Source of the DNA: Rhizobium metallidurans
GTDB taxonomy: Bacteria > Pseudomonadota > Alphaproteobacteria > Rhizobiales > Rhizobiaceae
Direction of reading: 5' to 3'
Length of the DNA stretch: 64,000 nucleotides
NCBI RefSeq assembly: GCF_014196505.1
Contig: NZ_JACIDW010000007.1
Span: forward strand, 1 to 64,000
Translations under genes and position numbers: made by a program
Shown: positions 25,557 through 34,226 of the stretch, piece after piece
How the letters are laid out: each line of letters opens with the position of its first letter
How positions within the stretch are numbered: position 1 is the first letter of the stretch
Notes under the pieces: model-generated
Databases searched by the model: none
What the model was told of the DNA's origin: nothing
What the model saw: the letters and a program-made list of their open reading frames with translations, nothing else

Positions 25557-28142
25557 GTGAACGAGAATTCGAGCGAGAATTTCGGCAAGGTCGACCTCAC
25601 CAATTGCGACCGCGAACCTATCCACCGCCTGGGCGCCATCCAGCCTTTCGGCTTCCTGCTTGTCGTCTCCTCGGATTGGATGGTGGCGCGCGTTTCCGCC
25701 AACCTCGAGCAGTTCGTCGGCATCTCCTGCGATGAGATCATCGGCCAGCCTGTCTCGCGCGTCATCAGCGGCAAGACCATGCACACGCTGCGCAACCGGC
25801 TGAGCATCATGCGCGGCCCGGATGTCGTGGAACGCCTCTTCGGCATCGAGCTTTCCGAAGGCGGCCCGCTCTTCGATATCGCCATCCACATGAGCGACGA
25901 TCAGGTCGTGATCGAGGCCGAGCCCTCGCAGGAGGGCGCGCAGGGCGGTTCGCCGGTGTCGATCCGCAGCATGATGGGCCGTCTCGACCAGGCCGAAACG
26001 CTGGAAGCCTTCTTCCGCGAAGGCGCCCGCCAGGCCCGCGCGCTGACCGGCTTCGATCGCGTCATGGTCTATCGCTTCGACGAAAGCGGCGCCGGCGAAG
26101 TGGTGGCGGAAGCCGCCCGTGCCGGCATCGGCTCCTTCCTCGGCCTGCATTACCCGGCCTCCGACATTCCCGTGCAGGCGCGCGCGCTCTACACCCGCAA
26201 TCTCTTCCGCATCATCGCCGACATCGACGCCGTCAACGTGCCTCTGGTGCCGGAGATTGATGCCCATGGACGCTCGCTCGATCTCTCCATGTCGATCCTG
26301 CGCTCGGTCTCGCCCATCCACATCGAGTACCTGAAAAACATGGGCGTCGGCGCCTCGCTGTCGATCTCGATCGTCGTCGACGGCAAGCTCTGGGGCCTGT
26401 TTGCCTGCCATCACTATTCCGCCCGCCTGCCCTCCTTCGAGCGGCGCACGACATCGGAGCTGTTCGGCCAGATGTTCGCCTCAAGATTGGAGAGCCGCGA
26501 GCGGCGGCTTGCGCTCGAGTTCGAAACCAAGGCTCGCCAGATCGCCGACCGGCTGCTGACCTCGGTGGCCGACAATGCCAGCCTGCTCGACGACCCCTCC
26601 TGGCTGATCGACGCGCTGGCCGACGCGATCCCAGCCGATGGCATCGGCGTCTGGATCAACGGCCGCTCGGCGCTGAACGGCATCACCCCGTCGCAGGCCG
26701 AATTCGGCGAGCTTATCCGCGTCCTCAACCGCAACTCGGCCGGCCGCGTGTTTTCTACCGACAGCATCGCAGAGACTTGGCCGGGGACGATGTCCGGCGA
26801 CATCGTGGCCGGGCTGATCGCCATTCCGATCTCGCGCTCGCCGCGGGATTACGTGGTCCTGTTCCGCCAGGAGATCGTGCGCTCCGTGCGCTGGGCGGGC
26901 GATCCGCACAAGCCCGTGGAATACGGCCCGAACGGCCCGCGCCTGACACCGCGCAAGAGCTTCGAGACCTGGTCCGAGCTGGTGCGCCAGCACTCGCAGC
27001 CCTTCTCCGCCGCCGAACGCCGCGTCGCCGAAACCATTCGCGTCACGCTGATCGAGGTCGTGCTGCGGCTGACCGACGAGGCCAACGCCGTGCGCCAGCA
27101 GGCCAACGAGCGGCAGGAACTGTTGATCGCCGAACTGAACCATCGTGTGCGCAACATATTGAGCCTCATCAGCGGCCTGATCCGCCAGTCGCGCGGCACG
27201 ACCGACAGCACCGACGAGTTCATCGGCCATCTCGAAGGCCGCGTGCAGGCGCTGTCGCGCGCGCACGACCAGATCACCCGCGACCACTGGGCGCCGGCAC
27301 CGCTGCGCGCGCTGCTGCAGGCCGAAGCCGCCGCCTATCTCGGACCGAATGCCGCGCGCATCATCATGAACGGGCCGGAAGTGCTGCTGGCACCGCAGGC
27401 CTTTTCCATCTCCGCCCTGGTGTTCCACGAACTGGTGACCAACAGCGCCAAATACGGCAGCCTCTGCGACAGCGGCACCGTCGGGGTCGATTGGCACAAG
27501 GACGACGCCGGCAATCTCGTCATCCATTGGCGCGAAAGCGACGGCCCGCCCGTCAGGCAGCCGACCCGCCAGGGCTTCGGCACGACGATCATCCGCCGCT
27601 CGATCCCTTATGAACTCGGTGGCAAGGCCGATGTACGCTATGAGCCTGAAGGCCTCGAGGCGCATTTCCTGATCCCCGAGAAGTTCGTGACCTTCGCCGA
27701 CGGCGCGGTGTCGCTGCTGCCGGAACAATCGTTGCAGTCGGCCAAGGCTATTCTGGAGACGATCAAGGAGCGGCCGTTGGATGGGTTCGACATCCTGCTC
27801 GTCGAGGACAATCTCATCATCGCCATGGATGGCGAGGACATCTTCCTGCAGCTCGGCGCCCACAGCGTGGCGCTTGCGCCGAATGTCTCGAACGCCCTGG
27901 CCGTCATTGACAGCCGCAAATTCGACCTCGCCGTCCTGGACGTCCACCTCGGCGAGGAAACGAGCCTTGCCGTGGCCGAGAGACTGGCCGCCAAGGGTGT
28001 GCCGCTGATCCTGGCGACGGGCTACGGCGAAGGTGTGTCGCAGGCCTATGGCGCTCTCGGCGCCAATCTGCTGCAGAAGCCCTACACGATCGAAAGCGTC
28101 GCCAGCGCGCTGTCGCGCATCACGCTGATCGCAAAGTCATGA
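25557..28142 (+). CDS. bacteriophytochrome: PAS-GAF-PHY, HWE kinase and receiver
   Basis: 861 residues. PAS domain with the biliverdin-binding cysteine at Cys17 (DLTNCDREPIH); GAF with the chromophore motif PASDIP (200-205); PHY with the tongue sequence PRKSFETW (465-472). Then a HWE kinase core with phosphoacceptor His529 (ELNHRVRNILSLISGLI), the N-box HELVTNSAKYGSL and HWRE (657-660), and a C-terminal receiver with Asp795 (LAVLDVHLGE) and Lys841. This is the domain plan of Agrobacterium Agp2, a bathy-type red/far-red sensor. The GTG start at 25557 is the only one that keeps Cys17. It ends five bases into the convergent rutR gene. No bilin-producing heme oxygenase gene is adjacent. Confidence 0.92.
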   Translation: MNENSSENFGKVDLTNCDREPIHRLGAIQPFGFLLVVSSDWMVARVSANLEQFVGISCDEIIGQPVSRVISGKTMHTLRNRLSIMRGPDVVERLFGIELSEGGPLFDIAIHMSDDQVVIEAEPSQEGAQGGSPVSIRSMMGRLDQAETLEAFFREGARQARALTGFDRVMVYRFDESGAGEVVAEAARAGIGSFLGLHYPASDIPVQARALYTRNLFRIIADIDAVNVPLVPEIDAHGRSLDLSMSILRSVSPIHIEYLKNMGVGASLSISIVVDGKLWGLFACHHYSARLPSFERRTTSELFGQMFASRLESRERRLALEFETKARQIADRLLTSVADNASLLDDPSWLIDALADAIPADGIGVWINGRSALNGITPSQAEFGELIRVLNRNSAGRVFSTDSIAETWPGTMSGDIVAGLIAIPISRSPRDYVVLFRQEIVRSVRWAGDPHKPVEYGPNGPRLTPRKSFETWSELVRQHSQPFSAAERRVAETIRVTLIEVVLRLTDEANAVRQQANERQELLIAELNHRVRNILSLISGLIRQSRGTTDSTDEFIGHLEGRVQALSRAHDQITRDHWAPAPLRALLQAEAAAYLGPNAARIIMNGPEVLLAPQAFSISALVFHELVTNSAKYGSLCDSGTVGVDWHKDDAGNLVIHWRESDGPPVRQPTRQGFGTTIIRRSIPYELGGKADVRYEPEGLEAHFLIPEKFVTFADGAVSLLPEQSLQSAKAILETIKERPLDGFDILLVEDNLIIAMDGEDIFLQLGAHSVALAPNVSNALAVIDSRKFDLAVLDVHLGEETSLAVAERLAAKGVPLILATGYGEGVSQAYGALGANLLQKPYTIESVASALSRITLIAKS

Positions 28143-28793
28143 CACGGGCTGTTTCGCCCGCACGCTGAGACCATCGACGAAGAGTTGTTCGAGAAACCGC
28201 GCCGCGTCCTCGAACCGCCCCTCGCCGGAGTGTCCCTGCCCGAGCACGGCGCGCACCTGCACGTCGAAATCGGCGTAATGCTGCGTCGTCGACCAGATCG
28301 AGAAGATCAGGTGGTAGGGATCGCACTTGACGATCTTGCCGGCCTTGGCCCAGGCGCGGATGACACGGGCCTTTTCGTCGACCAGTTCCTTCAACGGCCC
28401 TTTCAATTCGTCCTCGATATGTGGCGCGCCCTGCAGCACCTCATTGGCGAACAGGCGGCTTTCGCGGGGAAAATCCCGCGCCATCTCCAGCTTGCGGCGG
28501 ATATAGCCGCGAATCTCGCTCTCGGGATTCCCCTCCGCGTTGAAGGCGCGCAACGGCTCGAGCCAGGTGAACAGGACGCGGTCGATCAGCGCCCGGTGCA
28601 TCGCTTCCTTGGTGCGGAAATAATAGAGCAGATTGGGCTTCGACATGCCCGCCACCTCGGCGATCTGGTCGATCGTCGAGCCACGGAAACCGCTGACCGA
28701 AAACACATCGAGCGCCGCTTCCAGGATCTGTTCCTCTTTCTCTTCCTGGATGCGGGTGCGCCGCTGTGTCCTCGCAGCTCTCGGTATCGCCAT
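28137..28793 (-). CDS. rutR: TetR-family pyrimidine utilisation regulator RutR
   Basis: 218 residues: TetR HTH (GFRGSTIDQIAEVAGMSKPN then LLYYFRTKEAMH) and the RutR-type ligand domain with DPYHLIFSIWSTTQHYADFD and the C-terminal FEDAARFLEQLFVDGL. RutR senses uracil/thymine and controls pyrimidine catabolism. It is divergent from the catabolic operon at 29.1 kb, with a RutR-like box between them (28940-28955). Its 3' end overlaps the phytochrome gene by a few bases. Confidence 0.9.
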   Translation of the reverse strand: MAIPRAARTQRRTRIQEEKEEQILEAALDVFSVSGFRGSTIDQIAEVAGMSKPNLLYYFRTKEAMHRALIDRVLFTWLEPLRAFNAEGNPESEIRGYIRRKLEMARDFPRESRLFANEVLQGAPHIEDELKGPLKELVDEKARVIRAWAKAGKIVKCDPYHLIFSIWSTTQHYADFDVQVRAVLGQGHSGEGRFEDAARFLEQLFVDGLSVRAKQPVS

Positions 28794-28939
28794 GTCGTTA
28801 TTTTTTCTCGTTCAAATTCAACTATTTCAGTCAAGTTTAACCGGCTGCGATCCGCTGCCGAAAAACCGGGCATCTGCCCTGAATTTTGTCGGTAATTTTC
28901 CTGATTTTCGCCTTGAGCCCGACGCCGGAAGTTGTAATG

Positions 28940-28955
28940 TTTACCAGTCGGTCAA
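28940..28955 (+). promoter_or_regulatory. RutR operator
   Basis: TTTACCAGTCGGTCAA matches 14 of 16 positions of the E. coli RutR consensus TTGACCA-N2-TGGTCAA. It lies in the roughly 300-base gap between rutR and the divergent carbamoyl-hydrolase operon; nothing else was seen in that gap. Confidence 0.7.
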
Positions 28956-29095
28956 ATTATCCGTCAGAAGCAAATCAAAGGCAACTGACGATTTTCAGAC
29001 GCTAATAAAACAACAACGGCGCTGAAACTGACCACGGGAACAAACGGACATGCTGAATAGCATGCGCCGCATAATAACTGGTGAGGAATACGGAT

Positions 29096-30349
29096 ATGGT
29101 GGCAGCACCAGGCGAGAACATGCGCGTCAACGGGGACCGGCTCTGGGACAGTCTCATGGACATGGCGAAGATCGGCCCGGGGATTGCGGGCGGCAACAAC
29201 CGCCAGACGCTGACCGACGCCGACGCCGAGGGCCGCAGCCTCTTCAAGACATGGTGCGACGCCGCTGGCATGACCATGGGCGTCGACAGGATGGGCACGA
29301 TGTTCGCGACCCGCCCCGGCACCGATCCCGACGCGCTCCCTGTCTATGTCGGCTCGCATCTGGATACACAGCCGACCGGCGGCAAGTATGACGGCGTGCT
29401 CGGCGTTCTGGCCGCGCTCGAGGTCGTGCGCACGATGAACGACATGGGCATCAAGACGAAGCACCCCATCGTCGTCACCAACTGGGCGAACGAGGAAGGC
29501 GCCCGTTTCGCCCCCGCCATGCTCGCTTCCGGCGTCTTCGCCGGTGTCCACGACATCGACTACGCCTATTCCCGCAAGGACCCCGAGGGCAAGACCTATG
29601 GTGACGAGCTGAAGCGCATCGGCTGGCTCGGCGAGGAAGAGGTCGGCGCTCGAAAGATGCACGCCTATTTCGAATACCACATCGAACAGGGTCCGATCCT
29701 CGAGGCCGAAAACAAGCAGATCGGCGTCGTCACCCACTGCCAGGGCCTATGGTGGCTGGAATTCACGCTGACCGGCCGCGAAGCCCACACCGGCTCCACG
29801 CCGATGAACCTGCGCGTCAATGCAGGCCTTGCCATGTCGCGCATCATGGAAATGGTGCAGGGCGTGGCGATGGGCGAACAGCCGGGCGCCGTCGGCGGCG
29901 TCGGCCAGGTCTTCTTCTCGCCGAACTCCCGCAACGTGCTTCCCGGCAAGGTCGTCTTCACCGTCGACATCCGCACCCCCGACCAGGCCAAGCTCGACCG
30001 CATGCGCGCCAAGATCGAGGCCGAGGCCGCCAGGATATGCGAGGCACTTGGCGTCGGCTGCTCGGTCGAGGCCGTCGGCCATTTCGACCCAGTCACGTTC
30101 GATCCCAAGCTGGTGGACGCCGTCCGCAACGCTGCTGACCGTCTCGGCTACAGCCACATGAACATCATCTCCGGCGCCGGCCACGACGCCTGCTGGGCCG
30201 CCAAGGTGGCGCCCTCAACCATGGTCATGTGCCCCTGCGTCGGCGGCCTCAGCCACAACGAGGCCGAGGAGATCTCCAAGGAATGGGCCTCAGCCGGCGC
30301 GGACGTTCTGTTCCACGCGGTGGTGGAGACGGCGGAGATTGTCGGATGA
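29096..30349 (+). CDS. Zn-dependent N-carbamoyl amino acid hydrolase / beta-ureidopropionase
   Basis: 417 residues of the M20 peptidase-like HyuC/AmaB family. Metal ligands: HLDTQPTGGKYDG, the EE pair in NWANEEGARF, HIEQGP and, near the end, LSHNEAEE; the dimerisation lid carries GREAHTGSTPMNLRVNAG. The enzyme removes the carbamoyl group from N-carbamoyl-beta-alanine (or other N-carbamoyl amino acids), the last step of reductive uracil breakdown, freeing ammonia and CO2. The ATG at 29096 has GAGGAA eight bases upstream. RutR box upstream; dihydropyrimidinase gene downstream. Confidence 0.92.
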   Translation: MVAAPGENMRVNGDRLWDSLMDMAKIGPGIAGGNNRQTLTDADAEGRSLFKTWCDAAGMTMGVDRMGTMFATRPGTDPDALPVYVGSHLDTQPTGGKYDGVLGVLAALEVVRTMNDMGIKTKHPIVVTNWANEEGARFAPAMLASGVFAGVHDIDYAYSRKDPEGKTYGDELKRIGWLGEEEVGARKMHAYFEYHIEQGPILEAENKQIGVVTHCQGLWWLEFTLTGREAHTGSTPMNLRVNAGLAMSRIMEMVQGVAMGEQPGAVGGVGQVFFSPNSRNVLPGKVVFTVDIRTPDQAKLDRMRAKIEAEAARICEALGVGCSVEAVGHFDPVTFDPKLVDAVRNAADRLGYSHMNIISGAGHDACWAAKVAPSTMVMCPCVGGLSHNEAEEISKEWASAGADVLFHAVVETAEIVG

Positions 30350-30398
30350 CCATGCAGCCGCTATATTTGATACCGGCTGAACTCGCGGAGACCATTGC

Positions 30399-30602
30399 AT
30401 GTCTTCCTCTACAGAAAACCTCGTCCTTGAACATCTGCGCGCGATCCGCGCCACGCAGGATCGTCACTCGGACGACCTCATCGAGATCAAGGAGCGGCTT
30501 GGCTTTCTTGAGCAGCAATATGCGAGCATCTCACGGCGCGTCGATCGCATCGATGAACGCCTTGAGCGCGTCGAGCGCCGGCTCGACCTCGTCGAGACCT
30601 GA
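30399..30602 (+). CDS. small coiled-coil protein
   Basis: 67 residues, almost entirely a charged heptad helix (LEHLRAIRATQDRHSDDLIE; then VDRIDERLERVERRLDLVE). Short coiled-coil proteins of this sort are common as hypothetical genes in rhizobia. It starts with ATG 49 bases after the carbamoyl hydrolase and lies inside the catabolic operon. No function can be assigned; it might be a passenger with the DUF559 gene that follows. Confidence 0.6.
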   Translation: MSSSTENLVLEHLRAIRATQDRHSDDLIEIKERLGFLEQQYASISRRVDRIDERLERVERRLDLVET

Positions 30603-31110
30603 CAGCAAGCAGCACCCGGTACGTCAATCCTATCCATCTCCCCGGTCGAACCTGATCAACAAGCTGGCGGATGAGGGGGCTCCGGGCGCGACGAAAATTA
30701 TCCGACCGGATATCCGCAAACACCGCCCGGCCAAAACGACACAAGCGCGGCAGCTTCGCCAAAATGAAACCGAGGAGGAGTACCACCTCTGGAGCGACCT
30801 ACGCGCCCGCCGGCTGAATGGCTACAAGTTCGCAAGGCAAGTTCCGCTCGGCCCGTTTATCGTCGATTTCCTCTGCCGCGAAGCCCGGCTGGTCGTTGAA
30901 ATCGATGGCTTCCAGCATGCCGAAAGCGCTGCCGATCAAAGCCGAACCGTGTGGCTCAATAACAATGGCTACTCCGTCCTGCGCTTCTGGAATCACGAAA
31001 TCTCGCGCGAAAGACGCTCGGTTCTCGAAACCATCCTGGCCGCGTTGCAGGGCCGGATTGAATTCAACGCCGAACAACCGAGCTTTTATTCGCCTGCTGA
31101 AAAACGATAA
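30553..31110 (+). CDS. DUF559 endonuclease-like protein, start unclear
   Basis: The recognisable DUF559 (Vsr-like restriction endonuclease fold) part runs from about 30730: RQLRQNETEEEYHLWSDLRA, then FARQVPLGPFIVDFLCREAR with the catalytic-type Asp, then LVVEIDGFQHAE and YSVLRFWNHEI. The frame has no ATG, GTG or TTG between the end of the upstream small gene and the domain; the nearest ATG (30553) lies inside the small gene, and the residues it would add look non-coding. So the gene may be 5'-damaged, use a rare start, or depend on coupling. It interrupts the hydrolase-hydantoinase operon. Confidence 0.6.
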   Translation: MNALSASSAGSTSSRPDSKQHPVRQSYPSPRSNLINKLADEGAPGATKIIRPDIRKHRPAKTTQARQLRQNETEEEYHLWSDLRARRLNGYKFARQVPLGPFIVDFLCREARLVVEIDGFQHAESAADQSRTVWLNNNGYSVLRFWNHEISRERRSVLETILAALQGRIEFNAEQPSFYSPAEKR

Positions 31111-31127
31111 AACAGGGAACCCGACCA

Positions 31128-32582
31128 ATGAGCACAGTCATCAAGAACGGCACCATCGTCACCGCCGACCTGACCTACAAGGCGGACGTGAAGGTCGATG
31201 GCGGCAGGATCGTCGAGATCGGGCCCAACCTCTCTGGAGCCGAAACGCTTGACGCCACCGGCTGTTACATCATGCCCGGCGGCATTGATCCGCACACCCA
31301 TCTCGAAATGCCATTCATGGGCACCTATTCCTCCGACGATTTCGACAGCGGCACGCGCGCGGCCCTTGCCGGCGGCACCACGATGGTGGTCGACTTCGCC
31401 CTTCCCGCCCCCGGCCAGTCGCTGCTCGAAGCGCTCACCATGTGGGACAACAAGTCCACCCGCGCCAATTGCGACTATTCCTTCCACATGGCGATCACCT
31501 GGTGGAGCGAGCAGGTCTTCAACGAGATGAAGACGATCGTGGAGGACAAGGGCATCAACACCTTCAAGCACTTCATGGCCTACAAGGGCTCGCTGATGGT
31601 GAACGACGACGAGATGTTCGCCTCCTTCCAGCGCTGCGCCGAGCTTGGCGCGCTGCCGCTGGTCCACGCCGAAAACGGCGACGTCGTCGCCTCGATGTCG
31701 GCGAAGCTGCTCGCCGAAGGCAATAACGGCCCCGAGGCCCACGCCTATTCCCGCCCGGCCGAAGTCGAGGGCGAGGCCACCAACCGCGCCATCATGATCG
31801 CCGATATGGCCGGCTGCCCCGTCTATATCGTCCACACCTCCTGCGAACAGGCGCATGAAGCCATCCGCCGCGCCCGCCAGAAGGGCATCCGCGCCTATGG
31901 CGAGCCGCTGATCCAGCACCTGACGCTCGACGAGACCGAATATTTCGACAAGGACTGGGACCACGCCGCCCGCCGCGTCATGTCGCCCCCCTTCCGCAAC
32001 AAGCAGCACCAGGACAGTCTCTGGGCCGGCCTCGCCTCCGGCTCGCTGCAGGTCGTCGCCACCGACCACTGCGCTTTCACCACCGACCAGAAGCGCTACG
32101 GCGTCGGTGATTTCACCAAGATCCCGAATGGCACCGGCGGCTTGCAGGACCGCATGCCGATGCTGTGGACCTACGGCGTCAACACCGGCCGCCTGACGAT
32201 GAACGAATTCGTCGCCGTGACCTCCACCAACATCGCCAAGATCCTCAACATCTACCCCCGCAAGGGCGCCATCCTCGTCGGCGCCGATGCCGACCTCGTG
32301 GTCTGGGACCCGAAGCGCTCCAAGACGATTTCTGCCAAGACCCAGCAATCCGCGATCGATTACAACGTCTTCGAGGGCAAGCAGGTTACCGGCCTGCCGC
32401 GCTACACGCTGAGCCGCGGCGTTGTCGTCGTCGAGGAAGAGACGATGAAGACCCGCGAGGGGCACGGCGAGTTCGTCAAGCGCGAACCGGTCACCGCCGT
32501 CTCGAGGGCGCTCTCGACTTGGAAGGAAATCACCGCGCCGCGCAAGGTCGAACGATCAGGCATTCCGGCGAGTGGGGTTTGA
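31128..32582 (+). CDS. hydA: dihydropyrimidinase / D-hydantoinase
   Basis: 484 residues of the cyclic amidohydrolase family. Binuclear metal site: HTH in GGIDPHTHLEMPFMGT, carboxylated lysine region FKHFMAYKGSLM, His in VHAENGD, His in VHTSCEQA, Asp in VVATDHCAF. It opens the ring of dihydrouracil, dihydrothymine or hydantoins to N-carbamoyl compounds, which the hydrolase at 29.1 kb finishes. With preTA it completes the reductive pathway to beta-alanine. It follows the DUF559 gene by 17 bases. Confidence 0.94.
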   Translation: MSTVIKNGTIVTADLTYKADVKVDGGRIVEIGPNLSGAETLDATGCYIMPGGIDPHTHLEMPFMGTYSSDDFDSGTRAALAGGTTMVVDFALPAPGQSLLEALTMWDNKSTRANCDYSFHMAITWWSEQVFNEMKTIVEDKGINTFKHFMAYKGSLMVNDDEMFASFQRCAELGALPLVHAENGDVVASMSAKLLAEGNNGPEAHAYSRPAEVEGEATNRAIMIADMAGCPVYIVHTSCEQAHEAIRRARQKGIRAYGEPLIQHLTLDETEYFDKDWDHAARRVMSPPFRNKQHQDSLWAGLASGSLQVVATDHCAFTTDQKRYGVGDFTKIPNGTGGLQDRMPMLWTYGVNTGRLTMNEFVAVTSTNIAKILNIYPRKGAILVGADADLVVWDPKRSKTISAKTQQSAIDYNVFEGKQVTGLPRYTLSRGVVVVEEETMKTREGHGEFVKREPVTAVSRALSTWKEITAPRKVERSGIPASGV

Positions 32583-32615
32583 TCGGCTGACATGACGGGC
32601 GCTGGGCTCAACATC

Positions 32616-32654
32616 AAGACCCCTCCCCAACCCCTCCCCACAAGGGGGAGGGGC
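32616..32654. repeat. GC-rich palindromic repeat, single copy
   Basis: A 39-base unit whose core CCCCTCCCC-ACAA-GGGGGAGGGG is a strong hairpin. It is essentially identical to the arms of the paired elements at 34065-34224 and 52196-52340. It lies 34 bases after the hydantoinase stop codon. Confidence 0.85.
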
Positions 32655-32702
32655 TATGCCGCACCGTATCGACCGCTGTCGACGCGAGCGGGTGCCACTG
32701 GT

Positions 32703-32747
32703 CTTCTCCCCCCTTGTGGGGGAGATGGCCGGCAGGCCAGAGAGGGT
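32703..32747. repeat. related C-rich/G-rich palindromic repeat
   Basis: CTCCCCCCTTGTGGGGGAG is a hairpin followed by ATGGCCGGCAGGCC, another small palindrome. The CCCCTTGTGGGG core resembles the 39-base repeat in its opposite orientation. It sits just behind the end of the cupin gene and may stabilise or terminate that transcript. Confidence 0.6.
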
Positions 32748-32753
32748 CCTAAT

Positions 32754-33167
32754 TCACACCGGCACGTTCCCATCCAGCTCGGGCAAGAGCACGACGCTCT
32801 CCTGCTCGTTGGGATCGGTGCGCGCGATGATCGCCGTGCAGGGCGTGCTGCTGAGATTGGCGGGCAGATGCGGTACGCCGGCGGGGATGTAGAACAGCTC
32901 TCCGGCATGCACGACGACATGGTGCTCGAGATCGTCGCCGTACCAGGTGTGCGCCTCGCCCGACAGCATGTAGATCGCCGTCTCGTGCGCTTCGTGCAGA
33001 TGCGCCTTGGCGCGCACGCCGGGCGGGATGGTGAGAAGGTGCATGCAGATGCCTCTGGCGCCGACCGTCTCGGCGGCGATGCCCTGGAAATAGCTCAACC
33101 CCTGCTTTCCGTCGTAGGAGTGGTCGGGGCGCACGATATGGCAGGTTGGTTTTGATGTCGCATCCAT
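32754..33167 (-). CDS. cupin-domain protein
   Basis: 137 residues from the ATG at 33167. One cupin barrel: IPPGVRAKAHLHEAHETAIY with the HxHxxxxE metal motif, and GELFYIPAGVPHLPANLS with the second-motif histidine. Metal-binding cupins of this size are dioxygenases, isomerases or binding proteins; the substrate is unknown. It is the only leftward gene between the hydantoinase and the ABC transporter genes; its start overlaps the likely start of the divergent ATPase gene by 13 bases. Confidence 0.8.
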   Translation of the reverse strand: MDATSKPTCHIVRPDHSYDGKQGLSYFQGIAAETVGARGICMHLLTIPPGVRAKAHLHEAHETAIYMLSGEAHTWYGDDLEHHVVVHAGELFYIPAGVPHLPANLSSTPCTAIIARTDPNEQESVVLLPELDGNVPV

Positions 33168-34051
33168 CGTCGTCTTCCTCAAAGCTTGCCGGCGCGGCAA
33201 AGGCCGCCGCCGATGATATCACGCAAACCGCCGCCGCGCGGGGAAAACAGGATCGATCCGCATTGACGCAAGCAGCCTCCGTCGTATCCGCAAAAAACCT
33301 CTGCCTGACCTACCAGGCCAATGACGCGCCGGTGCACGCGCTGAGCAACGTCGACCTCGATGTCCGCAAGGGCGACTTCGTCTCCTTCATCGGCCCATCC
33401 GGCTGCGGCAAGACCACCTTCCTGCGGGTCATCGCCGATCTTGAGAAGAAGACCTCGGGCGACATCACTGTCAACGGAATGACGCCGGAGGACGCCCGCA
33501 AGGCCCGTGCCTACGGCTATGTCTTCCAGGCGCCGGCGCTCTATCCGTGGCGCACGATCGACAAGAACATCGCGCTGCCGCTCGAGATCATGAACTATCC
33601 GGCCGATGAGAGGCAGAAACGCATCGCCGAGGCGCTCGATCTCGTCGGCTTGACCGGCTTCGAGAAGAAGTTCCCCTGGCAACTCTCCGGCGGCATGCAG
33701 CAGCGCGCCTCGATCGCCCGCGCGCTCGCCTTCGACGCCGACCTGCTGTTGATGGACGAGCCCTTCGGCGCGCTGGACGAGATCGTCCGCGACCATTTGA
33801 ACGAGGAACTGCTGAAGCTCTGGGCACGCACCAACAAGACCATCTGCTTCGTCACCCACTCGATCCCCGAGGCGGTCTATCTCTCGACCAAGATCGTCGT
33901 CATGTCCCCCCGCCCCGGCCGCGTCACCGACATCATCGACTCTCCACTCCCCCGCGAACGGCCGTTGGATATTCGTGAGACGCCGGAGTTCCTCGAGATT
34001 GCCCACCGCGTGCGGGATGGGCTGAGAGCGGGGCATAGCTATGAGCATTGA
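33155..34051 (+). CDS. NitT/TauT-type ABC transporter ATP-binding protein
   Basis: About 298 residues from the ATG at 33155; a TTG at 33263 would give a more usual N-terminus (TQAASVVSAKNLCLTYQAND) and avoid overlap with the divergent cupin gene. Walker A GPSGCGKTTFL, Q-loop in VFQAPALYPWRTIDKNI, signature LSGGMQQR, Walker B LLLMDEPFGALD, switch His in VTHSIPEA. It powers the two permeases at 34.6 and 35.5 kb. Context next to dihydropyrimidinase suggests a pyrimidine, dihydropyrimidine or hydantoin substrate. Confidence 0.9.
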   Translation: MSHPSSSSSKLAGAAKAAADDITQTAAARGKQDRSALTQAASVVSAKNLCLTYQANDAPVHALSNVDLDVRKGDFVSFIGPSGCGKTTFLRVIADLEKKTSGDITVNGMTPEDARKARAYGYVFQAPALYPWRTIDKNIALPLEIMNYPADERQKRIAEALDLVGLTGFEKKFPWQLSGGMQQRASIARALAFDADLLLMDEPFGALDEIVRDHLNEELLKLWARTNKTICFVTHSIPEAVYLSTKIVVMSPRPGRVTDIIDSPLPRERPLDIRETPEFLEIAHRVRDGLRAGHSYEH

Positions 34052-34064
34052 AGGCCTCGAGCTT

Positions 34065-34224
34065 AAGACCCCTCCCCAACCCCTCCCCACAAGGGGGAGG
34101 GGCAGACCCGTTGCGCCGGCTGCGAGACACAGTAAGGCCGGAATTCGTGGGACGGTTCTGATGTTCGAGACGGTAGCGGCAAGGAAGCCCCTCCCCCTTG
34201 TGGGGAGGGGTTGGGGAGGGGTCT
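34065..34224. repeat. paired inverted GC-rich palindromic element
   Basis: Two 38-39-base arms in opposite orientation (34065-34103 and 34187-34224), identical at all but the last position, separated by 83 bases. Each arm also folds on itself (CCCCTCCCC with GGGGAGGGG). The element separates the ABC ATPase gene from the DUF559 gene, whose ATG is three bases beyond it. It has the form of a REP/BIME-type mobile palindrome. Confidence 0.85.
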
Positions 34225-34226
34225 AG

